Assembly (NCBI RefSeq): GCF_036967205.1
Contig: NZ_CP146022.1
Span: 3,348,001-3,412,000 of the forward strand
Source: Streptomyces sp. Q6
GTDB taxonomy: Bacteria; Actinomycetota; Actinomycetes; Streptomycetales; Streptomycetaceae
Direction: 5' to 3'
Length of the DNA stretch: 64,000 nucleotides
Shown one piece after another: positions 16,082 through 25,518 of this stretch; position 1 is the first letter of the stretch, and the number at the start of each line of letters is the position of its first letter. Position numbers and translations under genes: made by a program. The notes below the pieces were generated by a model. That model had not been told where the DNA came from, searched no databases, and saw nothing but the letters and a program-made list of their open reading frames with translations.

Positions 16082-18261
16082 CCCACCGGCCTCCTGTCGT
16101 CACTGCGGACCGAGGCCGTCCGCTGCTGCGGCAGGCCGCCCGGAGCGGCGCCCACGGTGCCCGTGCGGCGCAGCTTCTGCCAGCGCAGCCGGCCGCCGGT
16201 GAGGGCGGTGATCCAGGACTGGAGCAGCACGACGTACATCAACTGCCGGTACAGGAGCTGCTGGAGCGGGAGGGATATCAGGTGCGTCATGCGTTCCTTG
16301 TCGAGCCGGAAGGCGTACGCCGCGCAGACCACCTGGATCGCGAGCACCCCGAACCAGGCGATGACCGTCTTCTCGGTGGGGCCGAACACCACGCCGTAGA
16401 TCAGGAAGATGTCGATGAGCGGGGCCAGGAGCGGCGCGAGGACCATGAAGAGCGAGACGAGCGGGAGGCCGACGCGGCCGAAGCGGCCGGACGGGCCGCG
16501 CTCGACGAGGGCGCGGCGGTGCTTCCAGATCGCCTGCATGGTGCCGTACGACCAGCGGTAGCGCTGCGACCACAGCTGCTGCACGGACTCGGGTGCCTCG
16601 GTCCAGGCGCGGGCCTTCTCCGCGTAGACGACGCGCCAGCCGTCGCGGTGCAGCGCCATCGTGACGTCGGTGTCCTCGGCGAGCGTGTCGTCGCTCATGC
16701 CGCCGATGGGCTCCAGGGCGCTGCGGCGGAAGGCTCCGACGGCGCCGGGGATCGTCGGCATGCAGCGCAGGATGTCGTACATGCGGCGGTCGAGGTTGAA
16801 GCCCATCACGTACTCGATGTGCTGCCAGGCGCCGATCAGCGAGTCCCTGTTGCCGACCTTCGCGTTGCCCGCGACGGCGCCCACGCGCGGGTCGCCGAAC
16901 GGCTGGACCAGTTCGCGGACGGTGGCCGGTTCGAAGACGGTGTCGCCGTCCATCATCACGACGAGGTCAAAGCGGGCGTTCGCCAGGCCCCGGTTGAGGG
17001 CGGCGGGCTTGCCCGCGTTGTGCTGGCGCACCACGCGTACGTTGGGAAGCCGCATGTTCTCGACGATGCGGGCGGTGCCGTCGGTGGAGCCGTCGTCGAT
17101 GACGATGATCTCGATGGGGTGCTCGCTGAGCATCAGCGAACGCACCGTGTTCTCGATGCACTTGGCTTCGTTGTAGGCGGGCACGAGCACCGAGACGGGC
17201 TCGGTGACCGGCGGGCCCCAGGCGAAGCCCTTCTTGCGCACACGGCGCGCGTGCGCCGCGGACAGGATCAGCATCAGGCCGAAGCGGCCCATGACGAGGA
17301 CGCCGATGACGGCGAGCCCGGCGACCAGGACGCCCGTGATGTTCTCCGACGCGTCGACGGCGTAGACCCAGGCCTTGCCCTTCCACAGCTCGACGCCGGT
17401 GACGGGCGTGTGCGCGCTGGCGATGCCGAGGGCCTCGGTGAGGTTCTGGAACGTGTAGCCCTCGCCCTGGAGGTCGGGCAGGAAGCGGTCGAGGGCGGCG
17501 ACGGTCTGCGAGCGGTTGCCGCCGGAGTCGTGCATCAGGACGATCGCGCCCTTGCCGCCGTGCGGGGTCGCGCGCTTGATGATCTCGTCGACGCCGGGGC
17601 GCTTCCAGTCCTCGCTGTCGGTGTTGTTGACGACGGTGATGTAGCCGCGCGAGCCGATGTACTTGGTCACCGGCCACGACTTGTCGTCCATGGCGTCGGC
17701 GAACGAGGAGTACGGCGGCCGGAACAGGGAGGTGCGCACGCCCGCCGCGCCCTCCAGGGCCAGCTGGTTCTGCGACAGCTCCCAGTCGATGCGCTTGGTC
17801 GACTGGTAGGAGAGGTCGGGGTGGTTGAAGGTGTGCAGGCCGACCTCGTGTCCCTCCTCGACCATGCGGTGGACCAGGTCGGGGTAGCGCGAGGCCATGG
17901 TGCCGGTGACGAAGAAGACGGCGTGCGCGTGGTGCTTCTTGAGGACGTCGAGGACCTTCGGGGTCCACTCCGGGTCGGGCCCGTCGTCGAAGGTGAGCAC
18001 CAGCTTGTGGTCGGCTATGGAGCGGCTGGTCTCCTGGCCCTCACGGGTGTCGATGACGGGGCCGCCGTCGAGGATCTTCTCGGGGACCTTGTCGGTGGCC
18101 GCCTCCGGCTGGATGCGGTGGTCGGCCATGATCTCGCTGTGCACGTAGCCGCGGAGCATCAGCATCGCGATCATCGCCACGAGCAGCAGGGCGGGGAGCA
18201 GATAACGCAGGGGGAAGCGGCGCTTGGGGGCGCGGCCCCGGCGTCGTGAGCGGTCGGACAT
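16078..18261 (-). CDS. matB: MatB: polysaccharide deacetylase / GT2 synthase for beta-1,6-GlcNAc polymer
   Basis: A 727-residue bifunctional membrane protein. After an N-terminal anchor (about 19-37) lies an extracytoplasmic NodB deacetylase: TFDDGPD 90-96, metal His143 and His147 in HTFNHPD, RPPY 181-184 and LMHDSGG near 242-248. A helix (about 309-333) leads to a cytoplasmic processive GT2 domain: DDGSTDG 389-395, DGD 438-440, EDTD 529-532, QRYRW 566-570. Three or four C-terminal helices (about 585-665) likely make the export channel. It joins PgaC-like synthase and PgaB-like deacetylase in one chain. In S. coelicolor/S. lividans MatAB makes PNAG-like polymer needed for pellet formation. 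Directly abuts matA. Confidence 0.93.
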   Translation of the reverse strand: MSDRSRRRGRAPKRRFPLRYLLPALLLVAMIAMLMLRGYVHSEIMADHRIQPEAATDKVPEKILDGGPVIDTREGQETSRSIADHKLVLTFDDGPDPEWTPKVLDVLKKHHAHAVFFVTGTMASRYPDLVHRMVEEGHEVGLHTFNHPDLSYQSTKRIDWELSQNQLALEGAAGVRTSLFRPPYSSFADAMDDKSWPVTKYIGSRGYITVVNNTDSEDWKRPGVDEIIKRATPHGGKGAIVLMHDSGGNRSQTVAALDRFLPDLQGEGYTFQNLTEALGIASAHTPVTGVELWKGKAWVYAVDASENITGVLVAGLAVIGVLVMGRFGLMLILSAAHARRVRKKGFAWGPPVTEPVSVLVPAYNEAKCIENTVRSLMLSEHPIEIIVIDDGSTDGTARIVENMRLPNVRVVRQHNAGKPAALNRGLANARFDLVVMMDGDTVFEPATVRELVQPFGDPRVGAVAGNAKVGNRDSLIGAWQHIEYVMGFNLDRRMYDILRCMPTIPGAVGAFRRSALEPIGGMSDDTLAEDTDVTMALHRDGWRVVYAEKARAWTEAPESVQQLWSQRYRWSYGTMQAIWKHRRALVERGPSGRFGRVGLPLVSLFMVLAPLLAPLIDIFLIYGVVFGPTEKTVIAWFGVLAIQVVCAAYAFRLDKERMTHLISLPLQQLLYRQLMYVVLLQSWITALTGGRLRWQKLRRTGTVGAAPGGLPQQRTASVRSDDRRPVG

Positions 18262-19047
18262 TTAGAGGACGCTGCTTTCGGGGGACGAGTCGGACGCTGC
18301 CGGCGGCTCGCCGCTCGGGCTCTGGTCGCTCTGGTCTACGGGCAGGGACGCGCTGCCGCCGTCGGCGACGGTGTCGGTGCCACCGCCCGCCGGCGGGTTC
18401 TCGGTGGTCGGGTCGACCGGCGGGGTGGTCTCGGCCGGCGGCGTGGTCTCGGCCGGTGGCGTCGTCTCGGCGGGCGGCGTGGTCTTGTCGTCCGCCGGGG
18501 GCGTGGTCTTGTCGTCGGCCGGCGGTGTCGTCGTGCCGTTCGAGGGCTTGCCCGACGTGTTCGCGCCGGCGCCCGGGGACGCCGAACCGCTCGGGTCGGC
18601 CGAGCCGCTCGCGCCCGGCGCGCTGCCGGAGGCGCTCGGGTCGGGGGTGCCGCCCGGCGACGTCGACGGGGTCGTCGAGTCCGCGGGCAGGACGGGCTTG
18701 GTGTCGACGGTGTTCGAGCTGCCCTTGTCCTCGGGGTTCATGGGAAGCCAGGGCGCGCTCGAGTTGCCCGAGAGCAGGGTGACCACGATGACGACCGCGT
18801 ACGTCGCACAGGCGATGCCGACGGCCACACCGGCCCGCCGGAATCTGCGGCTGCGCCGCCCCGAGTCGTCGACGAAGACCGGGACTTCCTTGTCGTCCGC
18901 CGTCTTCGGGGCTTCCCCCGGGTATCCGCTCGCGGCGAGGAGGTCACCCAACTGGCGCCCCGCGCCGTCGAGTTGGACCGTCACCTCGTTCGGATCATGG
19001 GTATGACCCGCCTGAGCGTCTTCTCGCCAGTTCTCCACCGTACGCAC
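18262..19047 (-). CDS. matA: MatA: membrane protein of hyphal aggregation locus
   Basis: A 261-residue protein. GTG 19047 is chosen because GGGGGG lies 4-5 nt upstream; the frame is open to an ATG at 19119, which would add 24 Arg/Gly-rich residues. About 70 cytoplasmic residues (TVENWREDAQAGHTHDP) are followed by a basic stretch RRSRRFRR, one membrane helix (about 74-93, AGVAVGIACATYAVVIVVTL) and a disordered exported tail of Pro/Thr/Ser/Gly with repeated TTPPADDK and TTPPAE units. Placement immediately before matB identifies it as MatA. Its biochemical role is unknown; a scaffold or wall-spanning partner of MatB is plausible. Confidence 0.85.
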   Translation of the reverse strand: MRTVENWREDAQAGHTHDPNEVTVQLDGAGRQLGDLLAASGYPGEAPKTADDKEVPVFVDDSGRRSRRFRRAGVAVGIACATYAVVIVVTLLSGNSSAPWLPMNPEDKGSSNTVDTKPVLPADSTTPSTSPGGTPDPSASGSAPGASGSADPSGSASPGAGANTSGKPSNGTTTPPADDKTTPPADDKTTPPAETTPPAETTPPAETTPPVDPTTENPPAGGGTDTVADGGSASLPVDQSDQSPSGEPPAASDSSPESSVL

Positions 19048-19197
19048 ATCCCCCCAAGGACCTGTTCGTGGGTGCGCACGCGACTCACCGGGCACTCGTC
19101 GGCCGGACCGAGCCCCCACCCGGTCCGAGCGCCCCCCTTATCACACTGCACCCGGACCATGAATGTAGCGCACGTAAGTGACAGTCGTGTCCGCGGT

Positions 19198-20175
19198 TCA
19201 TCCCGGGCTCATCATGATGAGTGCATCCGCGGCCGGTATCCACGCCCCCTCCGGCCGCTCCAGCCACCCGTTCTCCTCGGCCAGAGCGCTGGCGGCGGCC
19301 CGCAGGGCGTCGATCCCGGGATGCCTACGTGCCTTTCGCCACACCAGCGAAACCGGGGACAGGGGCACCGGGTCGACCAGCGGCCGCAGGACCGATCCCG
19401 GCATGGCCGGAAAGTCGACACCGGTGAGGACCGGATTGCGGTACTTGGCCATGATCCGCCGGAATTCCTCCTCCCCGATGGCGAGGGGTGCGGGCGGCGC
19501 GATCTCGATGCCGCGCCCCGCGAACAACCGCCGTGCGAGGTCCGTCCATTCCGGCGTACGGGGATTGCCCGCGCCCGCGTAGATCCGCTCGCCCGCGAGC
19601 CGCCGGAGCGGCACCTCGTCGAGCGCGGCGAGCGGATGCTCCTCGGGCAGCACGACCGCCATCGGCTCGTAGCGCATCGGCTGCTGGTCGAGGCGCTCGC
19701 GCACGGCCGCGTCCAGCCCGGCGAACCGGCCGAAGGAGACGTCGATACGGCCGGCGAGCAGCTCGGCGGCGGCATGCGTGAGCCCGCTCTCGTAGCGGGC
19801 CATCAGCTCGCACCCCGGGGCGAGTTCCCGCGCCCGCGCCAGGACCCGCTCGTGCACGAGTCCCGGGCTGTTGACGTCGACGAGCAGCGGCCTGTCCTCG
19901 GGCGCGGGCCCGGTGAACGCGGCGAGCAGCTCGTCCTGCGCCTCGACGGCCCGCCGCGCGTACGGCAGGAGCCGGGTGCCGTCCGCGGTGAGCGTGACCT
20001 GCCGGGTGGTGCGGCCGAACAGCTCGACGCCGAGCTCCCGTTCCAGGCGCCGGACGTCACGGCTGAGCGCCTGCTGGGCGACGTAGAGCCGGGCGGCGGC
20101 GCGCGTGAAGTGGAGCTCGTCGGCGACGGCGAGGAAGGCACGCAGCAGCCGCGGCTCGACGGACGGCGGTGACAT
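19198..20175 (-). CDS. LysR-family transcriptional regulator
   Basis: A 325-residue regulator. The N-terminal winged helix-turn-helix spans about 8-66 (LLRAFLAVADELHFTRAAARLYVAQQALSRDVRRLE in part) with the LysR hallmark FGRTTRQVTLTADG. The effector domain follows (RPLLVDVNSPGLVHERVL). It is transcribed away from the MFS gene at 20271 with a 95-bp shared spacer, the usual arrangement for a LysR protein controlling its neighbour. No clear T-n11-A operator was found there. The C-terminus ends in ADALIMMSPG. Confidence 0.9.
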   Translation of the reverse strand: MSPPSVEPRLLRAFLAVADELHFTRAAARLYVAQQALSRDVRRLERELGVELFGRTTRQVTLTADGTRLLPYARRAVEAQDELLAAFTGPAPEDRPLLVDVNSPGLVHERVLARARELAPGCELMARYESGLTHAAAELLAGRIDVSFGRFAGLDAAVRERLDQQPMRYEPMAVVLPEEHPLAALDEVPLRRLAGERIYAGAGNPRTPEWTDLARRLFAGRGIEIAPPAPLAIGEEEFRRIMAKYRNPVLTGVDFPAMPGSVLRPLVDPVPLSPVSLVWRKARRHPGIDALRAAASALAEENGWLERPEGAWIPAADALIMMSPG

Positions 20176-20270
20176 CCGGCGAACCTACCGCACGACTGAC
20201 AACACAGGTGCGTGAATCATCGCCGAGCAGGTGTTGGACGGCGTACGTGACCTGCGGCGACGCTCGTGCC

Positions 20271-21491
20271 ATGGCTGACGCGACCACGACCGCCCCCTCC
20301 CCCGGCAAGACCACCTACGCCCGGCTCTTCACGATCCCCGGCGCCCGCGCCTTCACCCTCGGCAACCTCATCGCCCGCTTCCCGCAGGGCATGTTCAGCA
20401 TCAGCGCGGTCATCATGATCTCCGGCGCCCGCGACTCGTACGCGCTGGCCGGCGCCGTCACCGCGACGGGCCTGGTCGCCAACGCGGTCGTGGGCCCGTG
20501 GACGGCACGTCTCGTGGACCGGTTCGGGCAGGCGCGGATCGCCGTGCCCGCCACCGTGATATCCGCGTGCGGCTCGCTCGCGCTGCTCCTGTGCGTGCGC
20601 GTCGGGACGCCGGACTGGACGCTGTTCGCCGCCTACCTGGCGTCGGCGGCGACCCCCAACACGGGCGGCATGTCCCGCGCCCGCTGGGCGCACCTGCTCA
20701 AGGACGATCCGGACGCGCTGCACACCGCGAACTCCTTCGAGCAGGCGGCGGACGAGTTCTGTTACATGCTGGGGCCGGTGATCGCCGCCTTCTTGTGCGG
20801 ATCGCTGTTCCCGGAGGCGGGCACGCTGGTCAGCGCGGTCCTCATGGTGACGGGCGTCCTGATCTTCGCGGCGCAGCGCGCGACGGAACCGCCCGCCCAC
20901 GCGCGGACGGAGACGACGCGCACGCCGCTCCGCGCGCGCGGCATGCCGCCGCTGCTCATCGTCTTCCTCGCGACGGGCTCGGTCTTCGGTTCGCTGGAGG
21001 TCGTCACGGTCGCCTTCGCGGACGCGCAGGGCCACAAGGTGTGGGCGGGCGGCATCCTCGCGCTGCAAGCGGCGGGTTCGGGCGCGGCGGGTCTCGTCTA
21101 CGGCGCGCTGAAGCCGACGGGTCCCGCGGCCCGGCGCCACCCGCTGCTGGTCGCGGCGATGGCCGTGCTGATGACGCTCCCGCTGCTCGCGGCGTGGCTC
21201 ACCGGCTCGCTGTTCGCGCTGGGCGGCGCGCTCCTGGTCGCCGGCATGGCGACGGCGCCGACCATGGTGACGGGCATGACGCTGGTGCAGGAGCGCACCC
21301 CGGCGGGCCAGTTGAACGAGGGCATGACGCTCGCGGTGACCGGCATACTCGGCGGCATCGCGTGCGGCTCGGCGACGGGCGGTGCCGCGGTGGAGCACTG
21401 GGGCCCCACCGCGGCGTACACCGTGCCGGTCACGGCGGCGGCGCTCGCCCTGCTGCTGTCGCTCTACGGCTACGCGCGCACCAGCCGGTAG
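20271..21491 (+). CDS. MFS transporter (putative efflux)
   Basis: A 406-residue, 12-helix transporter starting MADATTTAPSPGKTTYARLF; upstream ATG 20169 overlaps the LysR gene and is rejected. Helix 1 region FTLGNLIARFPQGMFSISAV and the loop motif ARLVDRFGQARIAVP after helix 2 identify a DHA-type drug/proton antiporter relative. A central segment FEQAADEFCYMLGPVIAAFL resembles the motif-C helix of exporters. Likely regulated by the divergent LysR protein; substrate unknown. It converges on dacB with a 10-bp gap. Confidence 0.87.
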   Translation: MADATTTAPSPGKTTYARLFTIPGARAFTLGNLIARFPQGMFSISAVIMISGARDSYALAGAVTATGLVANAVVGPWTARLVDRFGQARIAVPATVISACGSLALLLCVRVGTPDWTLFAAYLASAATPNTGGMSRARWAHLLKDDPDALHTANSFEQAADEFCYMLGPVIAAFLCGSLFPEAGTLVSAVLMVTGVLIFAAQRATEPPAHARTETTRTPLRARGMPPLLIVFLATGSVFGSLEVVTVAFADAQGHKVWAGGILALQAAGSGAAGLVYGALKPTGPAARRHPLLVAAMAVLMTLPLLAAWLTGSLFALGGALLVAGMATAPTMVTGMTLVQERTPAGQLNEGMTLAVTGILGGIACGSATGGAAVEHWGPTAAYTVPVTAAALALLLSLYGYARTSR

Positions 21492-21501
21492 CGCGCGCGG
21501 C

Positions 21502-23130
21502 TCAGCACGTGGCGGGCTTGCGCCACGAGCACTCCAGGTCCCCGCGCCGCTCGGCCGCGGGGACCGCGCGCGTCGACCTGGGCAGCACCGCGGTCACCCG
21601 CTTCGCCGCCGACGACCGGGCGAGGGTCACCACGATGGCGTCCTCCAGCGGCTTCACGGAGGAGGCCAGGTAGTTGTTCTGGACGATGCTGTAGACGAGC
21701 TCGCGCCCGTCGGCGTCCTTCACGTAACCGGACAGGGCCGAGGCGCCGGTCAGCGACCCGGTCTTCCCGCGGGCGTTGAGCGCGGCCGGGGTGTCGCACA
21801 TCCGGGTCCGCAGCGTCCCGCCGACGAACCGGTCGGGGGCGCAGGCCACCGGCAGGGACGCGTACCAGTCGGCGTACCAGGACTCGTCGCGTACGGACAG
21901 CAGCAGGTCGGCGATCTGCCGGGCCGCGAAGTTGTCCTTGCGGGACAGTCCGGAGCCGTCGACCTGGCGGATCTTCGCCGCGTCGACGCCCGCGCCCTTC
22001 AGATAGTCGGCGACGGCGGCGAGGCCGTCGCCCCAACTCCCGGGCCTGCCCGTCGTCTTGTACCCCATGGCCTTGACGAGCGCCTCGGCGTGCATGTTGT
22101 TGGACAGCTTCATGAACGGCACGAGGAGGTCCTTGAGCGCCATGGAGTCGTGCGTGGCGAGCCGCTTGGCCGCGGCGGGCGCGGCCTTGCCGAGGCGGGT
22201 CGGGCCGCCGACCTTCACGCCGTGCGCGGCGAGCGCGTCACGGAAGACGGCGGCCGCGTAGCCGGTCGGCTCCCACACGGTGACCCACTCCTTGGTGGTG
22301 CCACCGCCCACCGGCACGGTCCCGCTGACGGTGATGGTGTTGGTCCCGTGCTGCCGCTCGACGGCGAGGGTGTCCTCGCCCCCGGCGCCGACGGTGCTCG
22401 CGCCGCTCACGTCGACGCGCACGTAGTCGTTCTTCGGCGTGACGCTGACAGCGGGCTTGTCCCCGGCCTTCGCGCCGGGCTTCGCCTCGACGATGACGGT
22501 CCCGGCGTCGTAGTCGGTGTCGGGCGCGACGGTCAGGGCCGAGATCTGGGCGGCGTAGTACGAGGACTCGTCGTCGGCGCCCCAGGTGTCGCCGAGCCGG
22601 TGGGCGTCGAACCGGGTGTCGTCGGCGACCAGCCGCCCGGCGACCCGCTTCACGCCGGCCGCGGCGACCTGGGCGGCGAGCCGGTCGTAGTCGGCGGCGA
22701 GGGTGGTCGGGTCGCCGGTCCCGCGCAGGTACAGGTCCCCGCCGAGCACCCCGTCCCGTACCCGCCCGTCGGCGAGCACGTCGGTGGTGAACCGGTAGTC
22801 GGGCCCGAGGACCCCCATCGCGGCGGTCGACGTGGCGAGCTTGGTGTTGGAGGCGGGGGTGAGCCGCCCGGTGGGACTGTGCTGGTAGAGGGTCTCGCCG
22901 GTACCGGCGTCGGCGACGACGACGCTCGCGGCCCCGCCCTCCATCCGCGGGTCGCCGAGGATCGTGTCGATGGCCTCGGGGAGCCCGCTGGGGTCGGAGT
23001 CGGCCCCGGCGGGCGCGCCCCAGGAGAGCGTGGCGGCGACGACGAGCGCGGCGGCGGGCAGGGCCCACCGCCGCGCTCCCGTACGGAAGTTGACGTGGTC
23101 TCGTCTCACGGATCCGTCAGGTCTGCTCAT
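21502..23130 (-). CDS. dacB: D-alanyl-D-alanine carboxypeptidase/endopeptidase, PBP4-type (peptidase S13)
   Basis: A 542-residue exported enzyme that trims D-Ala from or opens cross-links in peptidoglycan. A signal segment (about 22-43, LPAAALVVAATLSWGAPAGA) follows a basic start. The active site is Ser94-Asn-Thr-Lys97 in PASNTKLATS, the second motif SNN in LSNNMHAEALVK, and the third KTG in GKTGSLTGAS. A large insert between the first two motifs (about 150-330) is normal for S13. The C-terminal about 35 residues (KRVTAVLPRSTRAVPAAERRGDL) are extra. It starts 29 bp after the esterase gene and may share its transcript. Confidence 0.93.
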   Translation of the reverse strand: MSRPDGSVRRDHVNFRTGARRWALPAAALVVAATLSWGAPAGADSDPSGLPEAIDTILGDPRMEGGAASVVVADAGTGETLYQHSPTGRLTPASNTKLATSTAAMGVLGPDYRFTTDVLADGRVRDGVLGGDLYLRGTGDPTTLAADYDRLAAQVAAAGVKRVAGRLVADDTRFDAHRLGDTWGADDESSYYAAQISALTVAPDTDYDAGTVIVEAKPGAKAGDKPAVSVTPKNDYVRVDVSGASTVGAGGEDTLAVERQHGTNTITVSGTVPVGGGTTKEWVTVWEPTGYAAAVFRDALAAHGVKVGGPTRLGKAAPAAAKRLATHDSMALKDLLVPFMKLSNNMHAEALVKAMGYKTTGRPGSWGDGLAAVADYLKGAGVDAAKIRQVDGSGLSRKDNFAARQIADLLLSVRDESWYADWYASLPVACAPDRFVGGTLRTRMCDTPAALNARGKTGSLTGASALSGYVKDADGRELVYSIVQNNYLASSVKPLEDAIVVTLARSSAAKRVTAVLPRSTRAVPAAERRGDLECSWRKPATC

Positions 23131-23159
23131 GCCTCAGGAGCATCCCCGACGCACAGGCC

Positions 23160-24128
23160 TCAGCCAAGACCCCACGAGTGGCCGAGCGTGTATGCCGCAC
23201 AGAGATTCACGTCGAGGAGGTACGCCCCCGCGGTGCCGCACTGCGTGGCCCCGGTCCCCGGGTCGACGGGCTGCCCGTGCCCCATGCCGGTGATGCTGTA
23301 CGTCTCCACGGCGGCGGCGCCGGTGCCGTCGCGGAAGACCTGGTGCGGGAAGCCCCCGACCGTGTCGCTCACGTCGGCGGTCTGGTCGGCACCGCGCACG
23401 TCGGTCCACTGCTTCATGAGGTCGGTCATGTTGACGGGCTTGACCGTGTAGTCGGCGCTGCCCTGGACGACGGTCAGCCGGGGCCAGGGCCCGGTGTACC
23501 CGCCGCGCGCGGCCCGCACCCGGTCGCCCCACTGCGGCGCGGTCTGGGTGGCACCGACGTACATGCACACGTACGGCGATCCGGCCGCCTGCGCGCATCC
23601 GTACGGCAGCCCGGCGACGACGCCTCCGGCCGCGAACTTCTCCGGGTAGGTCGCCATCATCACGGAGGTCATGCCGCCGCCGGCGCTGAGCCCGGTGACG
23701 TAGACCCGTGACGCGTCGCCGCCGGCGTCGGAGAGCTGCCGGTCGACCATCTGCGCGACGGACGCGGCCTCGCCCTGGCCGCGCGTGATGTCGCCGCTCT
23801 GGAACCAGTTGAAGCAGGAGCTCGCGTTGTTGGCCGTCTGCTGCTGCGGCAGGACGACGGAGAAGCCCCACCGGTCGGCGAGCGCGGTCCATCCGCTGTC
23901 GGTGCCGTACCCGGCGGCGTTCTGCGTGCACCCGTGCAGGGCGACGACGACGGGCCGCCCGGCGGGCAGCCCGTCGGGGACGTAGCGGAACATCTTGAGG
24001 GCGCCGGGGTTGGTCCCGAACCCGGTGACTTCCTGGACGCTCGCGGCGGCCGACGCCTGTGTGAGCGTGCCGGGCAGGAAGAAGGCCAGCAGCGCGAGAA
24101 GGAGTGTGGCGGCTCTGGTGTGTCTCAT
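23160..24128 (-). CDS. secreted PHB-depolymerase-like esterase
   Basis: A 322-residue secreted alpha/beta hydrolase with a signal peptide of about 28 residues (MRHTRAATLLLALLAFFLPGT then ASAAA). Oxyanion region LHGCTQNAAGYG, nucleophile box GLSAGGGM (Ser in the GxSxG), Cys pairs and the histidine of GMGHGQPVDPG near the C-terminus fit the poly(3-hydroxybutyrate) depolymerase/feruloyl esterase family, with no substrate-binding domain. It could act on short PHA, acetylxylan or feruloyl esters; the family alone cannot decide. The frame is open upstream, but ATG 24128 gives a clean signal peptide. Confidence 0.9.
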   Translation of the reverse strand: MRHTRAATLLLALLAFFLPGTLTQASAAASVQEVTGFGTNPGALKMFRYVPDGLPAGRPVVVALHGCTQNAAGYGTDSGWTALADRWGFSVVLPQQQTANNASSCFNWFQSGDITRGQGEAASVAQMVDRQLSDAGGDASRVYVTGLSAGGGMTSVMMATYPEKFAAGGVVAGLPYGCAQAAGSPYVCMYVGATQTAPQWGDRVRAARGGYTGPWPRLTVVQGSADYTVKPVNMTDLMKQWTDVRGADQTADVSDTVGGFPHQVFRDGTGAAAVETYSITGMGHGQPVDPGTGATQCGTAGAYLLDVNLCAAYTLGHSWGLG

Positions 24129-24214
24129 GGGGAGCGAAGGTAGGACCGGGTCCGGGGCGCCGATATGGCCCGGGACACCACAACGCGGCGCCCGGGCCCT
24201 GTGGTCGTACGCCG

Positions 24215-25297
24215 TCACCCCTGCCGCAGCGGCGGCATCGGCAGCGGTATCCCGTACGCGGTGGCGCCGGCGCCGACGCCGCGCTCGCACGTGTTCGGCG
24301 GCACCGTTCCCGAGCCGCGTGTGGAGGGCTTCTCGGCCGCCCAGAACATGTAGCCGAGCATGCCCGCGGTGGTGCCCGCCCCGTTCGGCGCGACGCTCTG
24401 CGTGAACGAACCGGTCGACTTCTGGAGCGAGTTGGCGAAGTCGGTGCACTCGGGGAGCGTCTTGCTCTGGTCGCTGATGTAGACGGCGCCGGTGAACTTC
24501 GCGGGGGCCAGCGGTGGCACCTGCGGCGAGTAGGTGGGCTTGCCGTCCACGTGCTCCTGCCAGTTGGCGATCGCGGTACCGGTGGAGGGCTGCCGGGCCG
24601 GGACCATGGCGTTGGCGTAGTCGAGGACGGGCGTGTCGGTGCGCAGCCAGTCGGCGGTGGCCTTGCGGTTGATGCCGATCAGCCAGCGGTCACCGGCGGC
24701 GGTGTCGAGGGTGAGCCGCGCGGCCGGGGCGGCACCGGAGGCGTCGTACGGGTGCACGGACCGGTAGGCGTCGATGAAGGTCTGGAGCCCGGCAAGGTCC
24801 GGGTCGGTGTTCTGCTCGTAGTCGATCTCGATCCCGACCCCGAGCTGGGAGGCGACGGCGGCGGCGTTCAGCCCGAGCTGCCGCGCGTTCTCCGCGAGGG
24901 CGGCGTCCCATTCGTCGGTGTACGTGATGCCGCCGATGGAAAGCATCACGCGAATTCCCCGGGACGTGAAGTACTGCACGATCTCCGGGGTGATTCCCTT
25001 GGGTACACCGTTCACGGTGGTGGCGTCATTGGTCCGGTGCAGAAGCTTCTGCGGCTCCAGGAAACTCAGCACGACGAGATTGACGGAAGGCCGCCCGTCA
25101 CCGCGGTCGATCAGCCAGTGATTCTTCGAGTCGAACTCACTGACGCTGCGCACGGTGCCCCAGATGCACGCGTCGTCACCGCAGTGCCAGGCGCCATAGA
25201 CCTGCGGCGCGGCGCCGACCGCCGAGGCGGGCGATCCGGTGAGCGGCACGAAGAGCGCGGCGAGCAGGGTCAACACACCAAGAAGTCTCAGACGCAT
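24215..25297 (-). CDS. secreted GH18-like glycosyl hydrolase (chitinase-like)
   Basis: A 360-residue secreted protein with signal peptide MRLRLLGVLTLLAALFVPLTG (split here at 20) to ASA about residue 26. The (beta/alpha)8 barrel shows VMLSIGGITYTDEW on strand 3 and VGIEIDYEQNTDP on strand 4. The canonical GH18 motif is DGxDxDxE: here the last Asp and catalytic Glu remain, but the first Asp is Val and the second is Glu. The C-terminal Trp segment GYMFWAAEKPS is present. The change may alter or reduce hydrolysis, or the protein may use another glycan. No chitin-binding domain. Two Cys (WHCGDDACIWG) form a likely disulfide. Confidence 0.8.
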   Translation of the reverse strand: MRLRLLGVLTLLAALFVPLTGSPASAVGAAPQVYGAWHCGDDACIWGTVRSVSEFDSKNHWLIDRGDGRPSVNLVVLSFLEPQKLLHRTNDATTVNGVPKGITPEIVQYFTSRGIRVMLSIGGITYTDEWDAALAENARQLGLNAAAVASQLGVGIEIDYEQNTDPDLAGLQTFIDAYRSVHPYDASGAAPAARLTLDTAAGDRWLIGINRKATADWLRTDTPVLDYANAMVPARQPSTGTAIANWQEHVDGKPTYSPQVPPLAPAKFTGAVYISDQSKTLPECTDFANSLQKSTGSFTQSVAPNGAGTTAGMLGYMFWAAEKPSTRGSGTVPPNTCERGVGAGATAYGIPLPMPPLRQG

Positions 25298-25383
25298 CCG
25301 GTCCTCCGAAGCAGGGGGAAGGCGTGGGGGCGCGCCGAGATCGTGACAGGTACAGACCAAGCACGCAAGAGGCGGACATGACG

Positions 25384-25415
25384 AAGGCCCGGCGACCGAA
25401 AGGTCACCGGGCCTT
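25384..25415 (-). terminator. hairpin terminator downstream of ssrA
   Basis: Arms 25384-25397 and 25402-25415 pair over 14 positions with one C-A mismatch and a GAAA loop, about 100 bp past the mature tmRNA 3' end on the minus strand. It also separates ssrA from the GH18 gene start at 25297. Confidence 0.7.
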
Positions 25416-25518
25416 TGCCCACATGGGATGAGGGGACCTGGGGGGTCATACCCCCAGAATTCCCGACGAGACGGTCTCGGTTCGCGCATTCTGCGAACAG
25501 AGTCCGCGCATCGTCTCG

